Part shown: positions 7,598 through 15,164 of the stretch, piece by piece
How positions within the stretch are numbered: position 1 is the stretch's first letter
How the letters are laid out: every line of letters starts with the position of its first letter
DNA from: Streptomyces sp. B93
Lineage (GTDB): Bacteria > Actinomycetota > Actinomycetes > Streptomycetales > Streptomycetaceae
Length of the DNA: 64,000 nt
Direction: 5' to 3'
Assembly (NCBI RefSeq): GCF_018070565.1
Contig: NZ_JAGPXL010000027.1
Coordinates: 1 to 64,000, forward strand
Notes under the pieces: generated by a model
The model's database searches: none
The model's input: the letters and a program-made list of their open reading frames with translations, nothing else
Told to the model about the DNA's origin: nothing
Made by a program: the position numbers and the translations under genes

Positions 7598-7690
7598 CTC
7601 CCCCACACCAGCGCGCTCACCGCGGCCGCGACGAGGACGATCCCGCCCGCGCTCTCGGAGTGCAGGAACGCCCGCGAGGTGAGGCGTCCG
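7598..7690 (-). pseudogene. Na+/H+ antiporter NhaA, N-terminal remnant
   Basis: On the minus strand about 30 codons read SRAFLHSESAGGIVLVAAAV followed by SALVWGST. This is the characteristic N-terminus and first membrane helix of NhaA antiporters. The frame then runs into unrelated sequence, and no other transmembrane helices of NhaA are present. Confidence 0.5.
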
Positions 7691-8004
7691 CTGCTGCCGT
7701 GCTCCTGATCGAACCAGCCACGGTCTCTGCCTCACTCCTCGCCCACGATCGCGCTTCCGCCCCCGGCGGCGAGACAACCCGCTCGCGTCGCCCCTCGCGG
7801 AGACGAGTCCGAAGCACACTCGCACCGCCGCTGTGGGGCGAGGGGCGTGGTGGTCCGCGGGTCGGCCGTGGCCGGTTTCAGTCCGGTGTCATACGGCCGT
7901 ACGAGGGCGTCCGCCGTCATGGACGAAGATGGGACGGAGAGCGACGTTTCGTAGCGTCGCGTCCGGGCGACCGCACCACCCGTCCGGGCCGACCGCACCA
8001 CCTG

Positions 8005-8080
8005 TCCGTCCGCCCAACCGTCCGCCCGTCCGCCCAACCGTCCGCCCGTCCGCCCAACCGTCCGCCCGTCCGTCCGCCCG
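8005..8080 (+). repeat. 20-bp tandem repeat
   Basis: The unit TCCGCCCGTCCGCCCAACCG occurs exactly at 8021-8040 and 8041-8060, with partial copies on both sides, just upstream of the membrane protein gene at 8100. It is probably a slippage-prone minisatellite. Confidence 0.8.
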
Positions 8081-8099
8081 TGAAGGGACCCCGTCGCAA

Positions 8100-8528
8100 G
8101 TGAGCGCACTGGTCGCCATCGTTCTGCCCCTGCTGGTGCTGGGGCTGTTCGCGCTGAGTGTCTGGAAGACGGTGCGCGGGGTGCCGGGGCGGCGTTGGCG
8201 GCGCCCCGGGTGGTGGGTGTTTCCCGCGGTGGTGCTGGTGGGGGTCGGGTGTGTGACCTGGTTCGTCGGGGCCTTCGCCGGGGGGCTCGACGTCGGTGAG
8301 GAGTGTGCGCGGCGCGGGGTGCGGTACGACGACGACTACCGGGCCGAGCACTGGCGTGAGCCGTCGCAGTGGTTCCCGCTGCACAACCGGTGCAACGCGG
8401 ACTACGACCTCGTCCCCGCGTTCGTCAATCCCACGCTCGTCGTGGTCGCCGTACTGCTCGTCGGCTGTGTCGTGGCGGCCGTGGTGGTGACCGTCGCCGG
8501 GCGGCGGGAGCGGGTGGGGCGGCCCTGA
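8100..8528 (+). CDS. Small integral membrane protein
   Basis: A 142-residue protein from the GTG at 8100, with an AAGGGA ribosome-binding site. It has three hydrophobic segments: residues 2-20 (LVAIVLPLLVLGLFALSV), about 40-60 (WWVFPAVVLVGVGCVTWFVG) and about 115-135 near the C-terminus. The loop between the last two contains two cysteines (EECARRG and HNRCNADYD), probably extracytoplasmic. No family recognised. It ends 13 bp from the convergent blp gene. Confidence 0.6.
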   Translation: MSALVAIVLPLLVLGLFALSVWKTVRGVPGRRWRRPGWWVFPAVVLVGVGCVTWFVGAFAGGLDVGEECARRGVRYDDDYRAEHWREPSQWFPLHNRCNADYDLVPAFVNPTLVVVAVLLVGCVVAAVVVTVAGRRERVGRP

Positions 8529-8541
8529 GCGGCGTACGGGA

Positions 8542-9129
8542 TCAGGTCAGGGAGCGCTGGTACTTCGCCGTCACCGTGCCGTCGGTGAGGTAGAAGCGGG
8601 CGTTCGGCGGGAACAGGCCGGTCGACGCGTCGCACCAGTACATCTGGATCCGGCCGTCCGTGGCGGGCCAGTTCGGGTAGCCCTCGTCCTGGAGCACGCA
8701 GGAGTCCCTGGGTACCACCGACCACAGCTGGGCCTCGGTCATGCCGACCTGGACCTGGTTGTAGTGGGCCAGCCGGATGGACGGTGCCGTGGGCTCGTAG
8801 AGGCCCTCGTGGTGCTTCTTCCACAGCTTGCCGTCCTCGGTGAACGAGAAGGTGCCGTAGGGCGCGTAGTCGGAGGACGTGGTCCAGCAGGTGATGGACC
8901 GGCCGGAGTCCTCGCACCAGCCGTCCGCGCTGCCCGGACGGGACAGCGCGCCGCCGAGCTGTTCCCAGGCGTCGGCCTTCGCGGTGCCGAACGGGAGCCG
9001 GCTGTACTTCTCGGGCGTGAAGCTGAAGTCGGCCGCCCCCGCCTGTGCGCTGGCCGCCGTGGTGAGCAGTGCCGCGCCGGTCGCGAGTGCCGCGACGAGG
9101 AAGCGGCTCACCTTTGCTGTCGGGTTCAT
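8542..9129 (-). CDS. blp: BLP, beta-lactamase-inhibitory-protein (BLIP) family
   Basis: A 195-residue secreted protein. A Sec signal peptide of about 31 residues ends at AASAQAGA. The mature part shows the two-repeat BLIP architecture, the second repeat marked by YNQVQVGMTEAQLW. Four cysteines (WCEDSGRSITCW; RDSCVLQ and MYWCDAS) match the two BLIP disulfides. In S. clavuligerus the equivalent gene lies in the cephamycin half of the supercluster near ccaR; as I recall, that protein is reported not to inhibit beta-lactamase. Whether this one inhibits cannot be told from sequence. It follows the metallo-beta-lactamase-fold gene on the same strand. Confidence 0.85.
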   Translation of the reverse strand: MNPTAKVSRFLVAALATGAALLTTAASAQAGAADFSFTPEKYSRLPFGTAKADAWEQLGGALSRPGSADGWCEDSGRSITCWTTSSDYAPYGTFSFTEDGKLWKKHHEGLYEPTAPSIRLAHYNQVQVGMTEAQLWSVVPRDSCVLQDEGYPNWPATDGRIQMYWCDASTGLFPPNARFYLTDGTVTAKYQRSLT

Positions 9130-9226
9130 CGCCCGGGTCTCCCCTCTGTTGGGCTTCGTCCCTCTCCGGGTCCCTCCTCATCCTCACCGTCAGCTCTCTT
9201 CGGGGGGTCTTCGCCCGCTCCGCCCG

Positions 9227-10249
9227 TCAGGTCAGGGCCGCGGTGATGTCCACGGGCTGGAGGTGGCGCGGGGACAGGACGCGGGAGTCGGGGCCCGCGG
9301 CGCGGGTGAGTTCGCTGGTGGCCGAGGGGTCGGTGGTGGCGGCGAGGCCCTGGGGAGTGCCGGTGACGGGGGTGACCATGTCGTCGTGGTGGCTGGGGAG
9401 CAGCAGGGGCGGGTGCCCCACGGCGTCGAGGAGGCGGTCGAGGTAGCCGTGGACCGCGGAGTGGGAACTCATCGGGACCACGGCGACGTCCGGGCGGATG
9501 CCGGTCAGTTCGCGTTCGACGAAGTTGCTGGCGCCCATCAGCAGGATGCTGGGGCCGTCGTCCACGGAGACCTGGTAGGCGAGGGTGTCGCCCTCCACGA
9601 GGTCGCCGAGCGTGGCCGGCCGGCGGGGCGGGGCGACACGGCGGCCGGGGGCGAAGTAGCCGTGGTCGGCGAACTGGCTGTGCAGGCTCCGGAAGACCTC
9701 CACGGTGTAGCCGTCGAAGCGGAGGTACTCGCCGCCCTTGACCTGGATGACGTCGTCGGTCCGGGAGCGGGGGGTCTCCATGGCGGCCAGGAGGTGGCGG
9801 ACCGTCTCGTCGCAGACGGTCCTGATGCGGGCCCCGGCCCAGGCGGGGCGGGACAGCAGCTGGGGTACGTCCAGTACGTGGTCGAAGTGGCCGTGGCTGA
9901 CCAGGATCAGCTCGGGCGGGCCGACGAGTTGGCGTGCGGCGATCCGGTCCACGGTGGCCGGGTCCGGCCGGAGCGGGAGCCCGGGGTCGAGGGTGCCGTC
10001 CGGGGCGAGGCAGGGCATGCGGCTCAGGTAGGGGTCGAAGAGGATGCTGGGGCCGCCGTCGATGGCGATCTCCCAGCCCGCGACGCCGAGCCAGCGCAGT
10101 CGTACGGCGGTGCGGTACGGCCCGCGTCGCGTGGCGGTCGGTGTGCTCGCCGCCATGGCTCCGGCACCGGCCGCCGCCGCGCCCGTCGCCGCCAGGACTC
10201 CCCTGAGAACCGCCCGTCGCCCAGCCAACGTTCCACCCACTCCTGTCAC
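9227..10249 (-). CDS. Tat-exported metallo-beta-lactamase-fold hydrolase
   Basis: A 340-residue protein. A twin-arginine signal (GRRAVLRGVLAATGAAAAG) is followed by an UlaG/NAPE-PLD-like metallo-beta-lactamase domain: LRWLGVAGWEI, DPYLSRMP, and the zinc motif SHGHFDHVLDVP. Further conserved histidines lie at FRSLHSQFADHGY and LLPSHHDD. It is unlikely to be a classical class B beta-lactamase, and the substrate is unknown. It sits between blp and ccaR, as an uncharacterised gene does in S. clavuligerus. The GTG start lies in the loop of a perfect 16-bp inverted repeat (10227-10279). Confidence 0.7.
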   Translation of the reverse strand: MTGVGGTLAGRRAVLRGVLAATGAAAAGAGAMAASTPTATRRGPYRTAVRLRWLGVAGWEIAIDGGPSILFDPYLSRMPCLAPDGTLDPGLPLRPDPATVDRIAARQLVGPPELILVSHGHFDHVLDVPQLLSRPAWAGARIRTVCDETVRHLLAAMETPRSRTDDVIQVKGGEYLRFDGYTVEVFRSLHSQFADHGYFAPGRRVAPPRRPATLGDLVEGDTLAYQVSVDDGPSILLMGASNFVERELTGIRPDVAVVPMSSHSAVHGYLDRLLDAVGHPPLLLPSHHDDMVTPVTGTPQGLAATTDPSATSELTRAAGPDSRVLSPRHLQPVDITAALT

Positions 10250-10279
10250 GGTGTGCTCACTTTGAGTGGGTGGAACGTT
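10227..10279. promoter_or_regulatory. Perfect 16-bp inverted repeat spanning a translation start
   Basis: Arms at 10227-10242 (AACGTTCCACCCACTC) and 10264-10279 are exact reverse complements, separated by 21 nt that include the GTG start (10249-10247) of the minus-strand metallo-hydrolase gene. It could be a repressor operator or an mRNA hairpin that sequesters the start. The region between 10250 and 10390 holds no gene. Confidence 0.6.
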
Positions 10280-10308
10280 ACGTCAGGTGAGGACGGAGGT
10301 GGTGAAAT

Positions 10309-10412
10309 CCAGTCAGCCGACCCACGTGTCCCCTCAGCTCAGCCGACCCGCGTGTCCGGTCAGCTCAGCCGACCCGCGTGTCCGGTCAGCTCAGCCGACC
10401 CGCATGAACCTG
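10309..10412 (+). repeat. Four 26-bp tandem repeats overlapping the ccaR stop codon
   Basis: Units at 10309, 10335, 10361 and 10387 are each 26 bp. The two middle ones (CAGCTCAGCCGACCCGCGTG followed by TCCGGT) are identical and the outer ones diverge. The last unit encodes the final ccaR codons (RVG-stop); the others continue through the 3' untranslated region and each carries a copy of the stop codon. Confidence 0.85.
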
Positions 10413-11170
10413 TCGTCCTGGGAGAGGATCGCCTGCATCGCCTTGGTCATCCTCGCCCCGGGGTTGATCCCGATCTGCTCCCGCAGCAGCCGTTTGGCGC
10501 GGTGGAAGACCTGGATCGCGTCGACCTGGCGGCCCTCGGCGTAGTACGCCTTCATGAGGCTGACGTAGAGGTCCTCGCGGAAGGGGTCGCGGTCGACCAG
10601 TTCCGACAGCCGGGCGATCGCCTCGTTGTGGCGGCCGAGGCCGATGTCGATCAGGGCGCGCAGTTCGACCGCCCCGGTCCGTTCCTCCTCCAGCGCCTCC
10701 GCCTTCAGCCGCAGCCTGCTGGAGGTGACGTCGGCCAGCGCCGGTCCCTGCCACAGTTCCAGCGCGGTGTCGAGGCGGTCGGAGGCGTCCCGGTGCTGGG
10801 CACGGCCGTAGAGGTCGCGGGCCTCGCGTACGGTCTCCCGGAACACCGTCAGGTCGATGGCGCCCGGCGGCACCCGCAGTTCGTAGCCGCGGTCGTGGGA
10901 GCCGAGGGTGTCGCGGGGCAGCCCCGCCTGTTCCAGCACCCGGCGGATCATCCAGGCCGAGGTCTGGAGCTGGCCGGAGACCGTCAGGGGCGGTTCACCG
11001 TCCCAGGAGTCGTCGCTGATCGCCTCCTTGGAGATGACCTGTCCGGCGCGCAGCACCAGGGAGGCGAGGAACCGTCGCTGCCGCTGTCCCGGTATCGGGA
11101 TGGGCACGCCCCCTCTGACGAGGGCCACAGGGCCGAGAAGCCGGATCGTCACGTCGTTCCAGGTGCTCAT
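10391..11170 (-). CDS. ccaR: CcaR, SARP pathway activator
   Basis: A 259-residue SARP. The N-terminal OmpR-type winged helix covers about residues 8-95 (IRLLGPVALVRGGVPIPIPG, RRFLASLVLRAGQVISKEAI, QLQTSAWMIRRVLEQAGLP). A bacterial transcriptional activator domain follows, ending in RDPFREDLYVSLMKAYYAEG. It matches my memory of S. clavuligerus CcaR over its whole length. That protein binds directly upstream of cephamycin and clavulanic-acid genes and claR and activates them. Unlike the S. clavuligerus gene as I recall it, no TTA codon is visible. The 3' end is embedded in a 26-bp tandem repeat. Confidence 0.9.
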   Translation of the reverse strand: MSTWNDVTIRLLGPVALVRGGVPIPIPGQRQRRFLASLVLRAGQVISKEAISDDSWDGEPPLTVSGQLQTSAWMIRRVLEQAGLPRDTLGSHDRGYELRVPPGAIDLTVFRETVREARDLYGRAQHRDASDRLDTALELWQGPALADVTSSRLRLKAEALEEERTGAVELRALIDIGLGRHNEAIARLSELVDRDPFREDLYVSLMKAYYAEGRQVDAIQVFHRAKRLLREQIGINPGARMTKAMQAILSQDDRFMRVG

Positions 11171-11389
11171 GGCGGATTCCCCCTCATGACTGAACTACGC
11201 CCTCGCCCGCTTGTGGCAGGCATGGCCTGGGTGTGTTCCTTCGGTCGCAGGTGCACGACCTGATCTCGCCGGTTCTGTCGCCCGGCAGGGGGAAGTGGGC
11301 CGTCTCCGGGAGCGGCCGGGCACGGCCGTCCTCGGATTCCCCCGTGCCGGTGTTCTGCTGTGGGAGCAGAGGTGCGGTGTCTGTCGGCC

Positions 11390-13039
11390 TCACCCCACCA
11401 GGTTCCGCAGGAACGCGGCCGCGACGGGCCCGGCGTCGGCGCCGCCCGATCCGCCGTCCTCCAGCAGGACCGACCAGGCGAGCTGGCGGTCGCCCTGGTA
11501 GCCGATCATCCAGGCGTGGGTGCGCGGCGGTGTCTCGGTGCCGAACTCGGCGGTGCCGGTCTTGGCGTGCGGCTCGCCGGGGATGCCCGCGAGGGCGGAG
11601 GCGGCGCCGTCGGTGACGGCGGCGCGCATCATCTCGCGCAGGGCGCCGGTGACTTCGGGGTCGAGCCGGGCCGGGGCCTCGTGGGTCTTCTTGACCGCGT
11701 CGGGCACCAGGACGGGCTGCTTGAAGCCGCCCTCCTTGACGGTCGCGGCGATGGAGGCCATGACCAGCGGGGAGGTCTCCACGCGGGCCTGGCCGATGGT
11801 GGCGGCGGCCTTGTCGTTGTCGCTGGTGTTGACGGGGACGCTGCCGTCGTAGGTCGCGGCGCCGACGTCCCAGGTGCCGCCGATGCCGAAGGCGGCGGCG
11901 GTGTCGTGCAGGTCCGACTCGGTCAGCTCGGTGCGGGAGTTGACGAAGAAGGTGTTGCAGGAGTGCGCGAAGCTGTCCTTGAAGGTCGATCCGGCGGGCA
12001 GGGTGAACTGGTCCTGGTTCTCGAAGCGCTGGCCGTCGACGTGGGCGAACTTGGGGCACTCGGCGGGGTCCGACGGGCGCATCCCGTGCTCCAGCAGGGC
12101 GGCGGCGGTGACGACCTTGAAGGTGGAGCCGGGCGGGTAGCGGCCCTCCAGGGCACGGTTCATACCGGACGGCCGGTTCGCCGCGGCGAGGACATGGCCG
12201 CTGGAGGGGTCGATCGCGACGATCGCCGCGTTCTTCTCCACCCCCTCCAGGGCGTCGGCGGCGGCTTCCTGCACCTCGGGGTCGATGGTGGTGCGCACCG
12301 GTTCCCCCTTGGCGGCCTTGGTGCCGGTGAGCTTCTTGACGACCTGGCCGGACTGCCGGTCGACGACCACGACGGAGCGGGCGGCGCCGGAGCCGCCGGT
12401 GAGCTGTTCGTCGTAGCGGGCCTGGAGGCCGGAGACGCCCTTGCCGTTCTCGTCGACGACGCCGACCAGGGAGGCGGAGCGCAGTTCCTCGCCGTGGGTG
12501 TCGAGGATGAGGGCGCGGTCGCGGGACTTGAGGGCGAGGGTCTGCCCGGGAACCATTTGCGGATGCACCATCTCGGTGTGGAATTCGACCTTCCACTTGT
12601 CGTCCGCGCCGACCACCCGGGCCTTGGAGTCCCAGGAGTAGTTCCCCGCTCCGGGCAGCGCCATCTTGACCGTGAAGGGGATTTCGACTTGCCCGTCCGC
12701 TTTTCGATCTCCCTCGCCCGCGGTGATCTCCGTCTTGGTGGGAGCGAGGTTCGTGGTGACGGACTCGATGAGCGACTCGGCGTTGTCCGGGGTGTCCGTC
12801 AGACCCCCGGCCCGTCCCGCGTCACCCGCCTCCCAGGCGGCCAGGAACTCCTCCAGCTGCGCCGTTGCCGCGACCACCTGCGGATCCTCCGCTTCCTCGT
12901 CGGCGACCAGGCTGGAGTATGCCCAGTAACCGAGCCCGGCCGTCAAGGCCACGGCGACACATGCAGAAACGATCACTCGCCCGCTGGCGCGTCGTCTTCG
13001 AGGTGGGGGGTACGTGCCCTGGCTGGGGAATTGCGACAT
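11390..13039 (-). CDS. pcbR: PcbR-type penicillin-binding protein
   Basis: A 549-residue class B PBP. It has a short cytoplasmic Arg-rich tail, a membrane anchor (VIVSACVAVALTAGLGYWAY), a MecA-N/NTF2-like domain at about 55-170 and a C-terminal transpeptidase domain. The active-site motifs are PPGSTFK (SxxK), HSCNTFF (SxN) and HAKTGTAEFG (KTG). In S. clavuligerus PcbR borders ceaS and contributes to beta-lactam tolerance. Here it is divergent from ceaS across about 400 bp, which keeps the supercluster border although the cephamycin genes are absent. Confidence 0.85.
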   Translation of the reverse strand: MSQFPSQGTYPPPRRRRASGRVIVSACVAVALTAGLGYWAYSSLVADEEAEDPQVVAATAQLEEFLAAWEAGDAGRAGGLTDTPDNAESLIESVTTNLAPTKTEITAGEGDRKADGQVEIPFTVKMALPGAGNYSWDSKARVVGADDKWKVEFHTEMVHPQMVPGQTLALKSRDRALILDTHGEELRSASLVGVVDENGKGVSGLQARYDEQLTGGSGAARSVVVVDRQSGQVVKKLTGTKAAKGEPVRTTIDPEVQEAAADALEGVEKNAAIVAIDPSSGHVLAAANRPSGMNRALEGRYPPGSTFKVVTAAALLEHGMRPSDPAECPKFAHVDGQRFENQDQFTLPAGSTFKDSFAHSCNTFFVNSRTELTESDLHDTAAAFGIGGTWDVGAATYDGSVPVNTSDNDKAAATIGQARVETSPLVMASIAATVKEGGFKQPVLVPDAVKKTHEAPARLDPEVTGALREMMRAAVTDGAASALAGIPGEPHAKTGTAEFGTETPPRTHAWMIGYQGDRQLAWSVLLEDGGSGGADAGPVAAAFLRNLVG

Positions 13040-13440
13040 AAGAGCCAGGCTATGTGTTCCCCCTCTTTTTCCACTCCCCGAATGCGGCCCTCAGGACACC
13101 TATTGGCGTGAATGGATAGGCCGGCAACCATCCGGAATGGACAGATCCGGTTTACCGGCAAAGGAGCAGCAAAGCGGACATCAGGCGGGCTCAGCCGCGT
13201 GATCGCGGGGATTCACAACGGGAACAACCCGGACACATACGGCGCGAAAATTGGACTGGACCAGTGGAGGAGAGCCCTCCGACGACCCCGGGCAAGACCG
13301 GGGCGCCCGCCCCGAAGTGGCCGAATCCCATCTCTCCGTGATCTCTTCGCGCCGTCCCCCGATACATCCGGGAGAGGGCGTGGAGAGCAGCCCGGGCCAG
13401 GGTGGCTCACCGGAAAACGCCGCCCGAGTCTGGAGACCGC
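13040..13440. promoter_or_regulatory. Divergent pcbR/ceaS control region
   Basis: About 400 bp with no gene. A heptamer CCGGCAA occurs at 13121 and 13155, 34 bp apart, and an 11-bp palindrome ACTGGACCAGT lies at 13255-13265. SARP proteins bind spaced direct heptamers and CcaR acts on ceaS in S. clavuligerus, so this is the expected place for its site. I cannot identify the operator with certainty. The ceaS ribosome-binding site is the GGAG near 13430. Confidence 0.4.
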
Positions 13441-15162
13441 ATGTCCCGTGTATCGACCGGCCCCAGCAACAAGCCGACCGCCGCGCACGCCCTGCTGGGG
13501 CGGCTGCGCGACCACGGCGTGGAGAAGGTGTTCGGAGTGGTCGGCCGCGAAGCCGCGTCGATCCTCTTCGACGAGGTCGAGGGGATCGACTTCGTCCTGA
13601 CCCGGCACGAGTTCACCGCCGGGGTCGCGGCCGACGTCCTCGCCCGGATCACCGGCCGCCCGCAGGCCTGCTGGGCCACCCTGGGCCCCGGCATGACCAA
13701 CCTCTCCACCGGCATCGCCACGTCCGTGCTGGACCGGTCGCCGGTGATCGCGCTGGCCGCCCAGTCCGAGTCGCACGACATCTTCCCCAACGACACCCAC
13801 CAGTGCCTGGACTCCGTCGCGATCATCGCGCCGATGTCCAAGTACGCCGTGGAACTCCAGCGCCCGGCCGAGATCACCGACCTCGTCGACTCCGCGGTCA
13901 GCGCCGCCATGACCGAGCCGGTGGGCCCGTCCTTCATCTCCCTCCCCGTCGACCTGCTCGGCTCCGCCGAGGGCATCGACACCGCGGCGGCCCTGCCGCC
14001 CGCCCGCACCCCCGTCCGGCCGACCGGCGCCGTCGCGGACGGCTGGCAGGCCGAGGCCGACCGGGCGGCCGAACTGCTCGCCGGTGCCGAGCACCCGGTG
14101 CTCGTCGTCGGGGCCGCCGCGATCCGCTCCGGCGCGGTGCCCGCGATCCGGGCGCTGGCCGAGCGGCTGAACGTGCCGGTCATCACGACGTACATCGCCA
14201 AGGGCGTGCTGCCGCACGGCCACGAGCTGAACTACGGCGCCGTCACCGGCTACATGGACGGCATCCTCGACTTCCCCGCCCTGGAGTCCCTCTTCGGGCC
14301 GGTCGACGTGATCCTCACCCTCGGCTACGACTACGCCGAGGACCTGCGGCCCTCCATGTGGCAGCGCGGCATCGAGAAGAAGACCGTGCGGGTGTCGCCC
14401 ACCATGAACCCGATCCCGCGCGTCTACCAGCCGACCGTGGACGTCGTCACCGACGTGCTGGCGTTCGTGGAGCACCTTGAGGCGGCCACCACGTCCGTCG
14501 CCGCCAAGGAGCGGCACGACATCACCCCGCTGCGCGAGCGCATCGCGACCTTCCTCGCCGACCCCACGGTCCACGACGACGGCATGCGGGTGCACCAGGT
14601 CATGGACTCCATGAACACGGTGATGGCGGAGACCGCCCGCCCCGGCGAGGGCACCATCGTCTCCGACATCGGCTTCTTCCGGCACTACGGCGTCCTGTTC
14701 GCCCGCGCCGACCAGCCCTTCGGCTTCCTCACCTCGGCGGGCTGCTCCAGCTTCGGCTACGGCATCCCGGCCGCGATGGGCGCCGCGCTGGCCCGCCCGG
14801 ACCAGCCCACCTTCCTCATCGCCGGGGACGGCGGCTTCCACTCCAACAGCTCCGACCTGGAGACCATCGCCCGGATGGGCCTGCCCATCGTCACCGTGGT
14901 CGTCAACAACGACACCAACGGCCTGATCGAGCTGTACCAGAACCTCGGCCACCACCGCAGCCACGACCCGGCGGTCAAGTTCGGCGGCGTCGACTTCGTC
15001 GCCCTCGCCCAGGCCAACGGCGTCGAGGCGACCAAGGCGACCGACCGTCAGGAACTGCTGGCCGCGCTGCGCAAGGGCGCCGAACTCGGCCGCCCGTTCC
15101 TCATCGAGGTCCCCATCGCCTACGACTTCCAGCCGGGCGGCTTCGGCGCCCTGAGCATCTGA
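13441..15162 (+). CDS. ceaS2: Carboxyethylarginine synthase
   Basis: A 573-residue thiamine-diphosphate enzyme that condenses glyceraldehyde-3-phosphate with L-arginine to N2-(2-carboxyethyl)arginine, the first committed step of clavulanic acid. The ATG at 13441 gives exactly the S. clavuligerus length; the frame opens 13 codons earlier but without that match. It has a ThDP-activating glutamate in RHEFTAG (Glu57), the acetohydroxy-acid-synthase-like three-domain layout, and the ThDP/Mg motif GDGGFHSNSSDLE ending in NNDTNG. It is first in the plus-strand ceaS-bls-pah-cas run; bls starts 2 bp after its stop. The sequence is intact. Confidence 0.97.
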   Translation: MSRVSTGPSNKPTAAHALLGRLRDHGVEKVFGVVGREAASILFDEVEGIDFVLTRHEFTAGVAADVLARITGRPQACWATLGPGMTNLSTGIATSVLDRSPVIALAAQSESHDIFPNDTHQCLDSVAIIAPMSKYAVELQRPAEITDLVDSAVSAAMTEPVGPSFISLPVDLLGSAEGIDTAAALPPARTPVRPTGAVADGWQAEADRAAELLAGAEHPVLVVGAAAIRSGAVPAIRALAERLNVPVITTYIAKGVLPHGHELNYGAVTGYMDGILDFPALESLFGPVDVILTLGYDYAEDLRPSMWQRGIEKKTVRVSPTMNPIPRVYQPTVDVVTDVLAFVEHLEAATTSVAAKERHDITPLRERIATFLADPTVHDDGMRVHQVMDSMNTVMAETARPGEGTIVSDIGFFRHYGVLFARADQPFGFLTSAGCSSFGYGIPAAMGAALARPDQPTFLIAGDGGFHSNSSDLETIARMGLPIVTVVVNNDTNGLIELYQNLGHHRSHDPAVKFGGVDFVALAQANGVEATKATDRQELLAALRKGAELGRPFLIEVPIAYDFQPGGFGALSI

Positions 15163-15164
15163 TC

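Larger units (their letters stand above)
7498..8099. other. Long intergenic stretch with gene remnant and minisatellite
   Basis: No intact gene is supported. It holds an NhaA N-terminal remnant (7598-7690, minus strand) and a 20-bp tandem repeat (8005-8080). Long frames across the repeat are proline/arginine-rich artefacts. Confidence 0.5.

Noticed and set aside
8005..8080. CRISPR array
   Set aside because: The 20-bp units are directly adjacent with no unique spacers and no cas genes are present. The same holds for the other tandem repeats.
7833..8099. N-terminal extension of the small membrane protein
   Set aside because: The extension translates the 20-bp minisatellite into Pro/Arg text. 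The GTG at 8100 with AAGGGA gives a sensible membrane protein.
9227..10249. Class B beta-lactamase
   Set aside because: The metal motif and overall pattern match the UlaG/NAPE-PLD-like branch. Nothing marks it as a true metallo-beta-lactamase.
11248..11262. Butyrolactone-receptor (ARE) box upstream of ccaR
   Set aside because: Only a 5-bp inverted repeat (CAGGT-N5-ACCTG) was found. It does not fit the ARE consensus well enough.
8879..11263. 794-codon open frame on the plus strand
   Set aside because: It runs antisense through blp, the metallo-hydrolase and ccaR and has Gly/Ala/Asp-rich low-complexity composition. It is a high-GC shadow.
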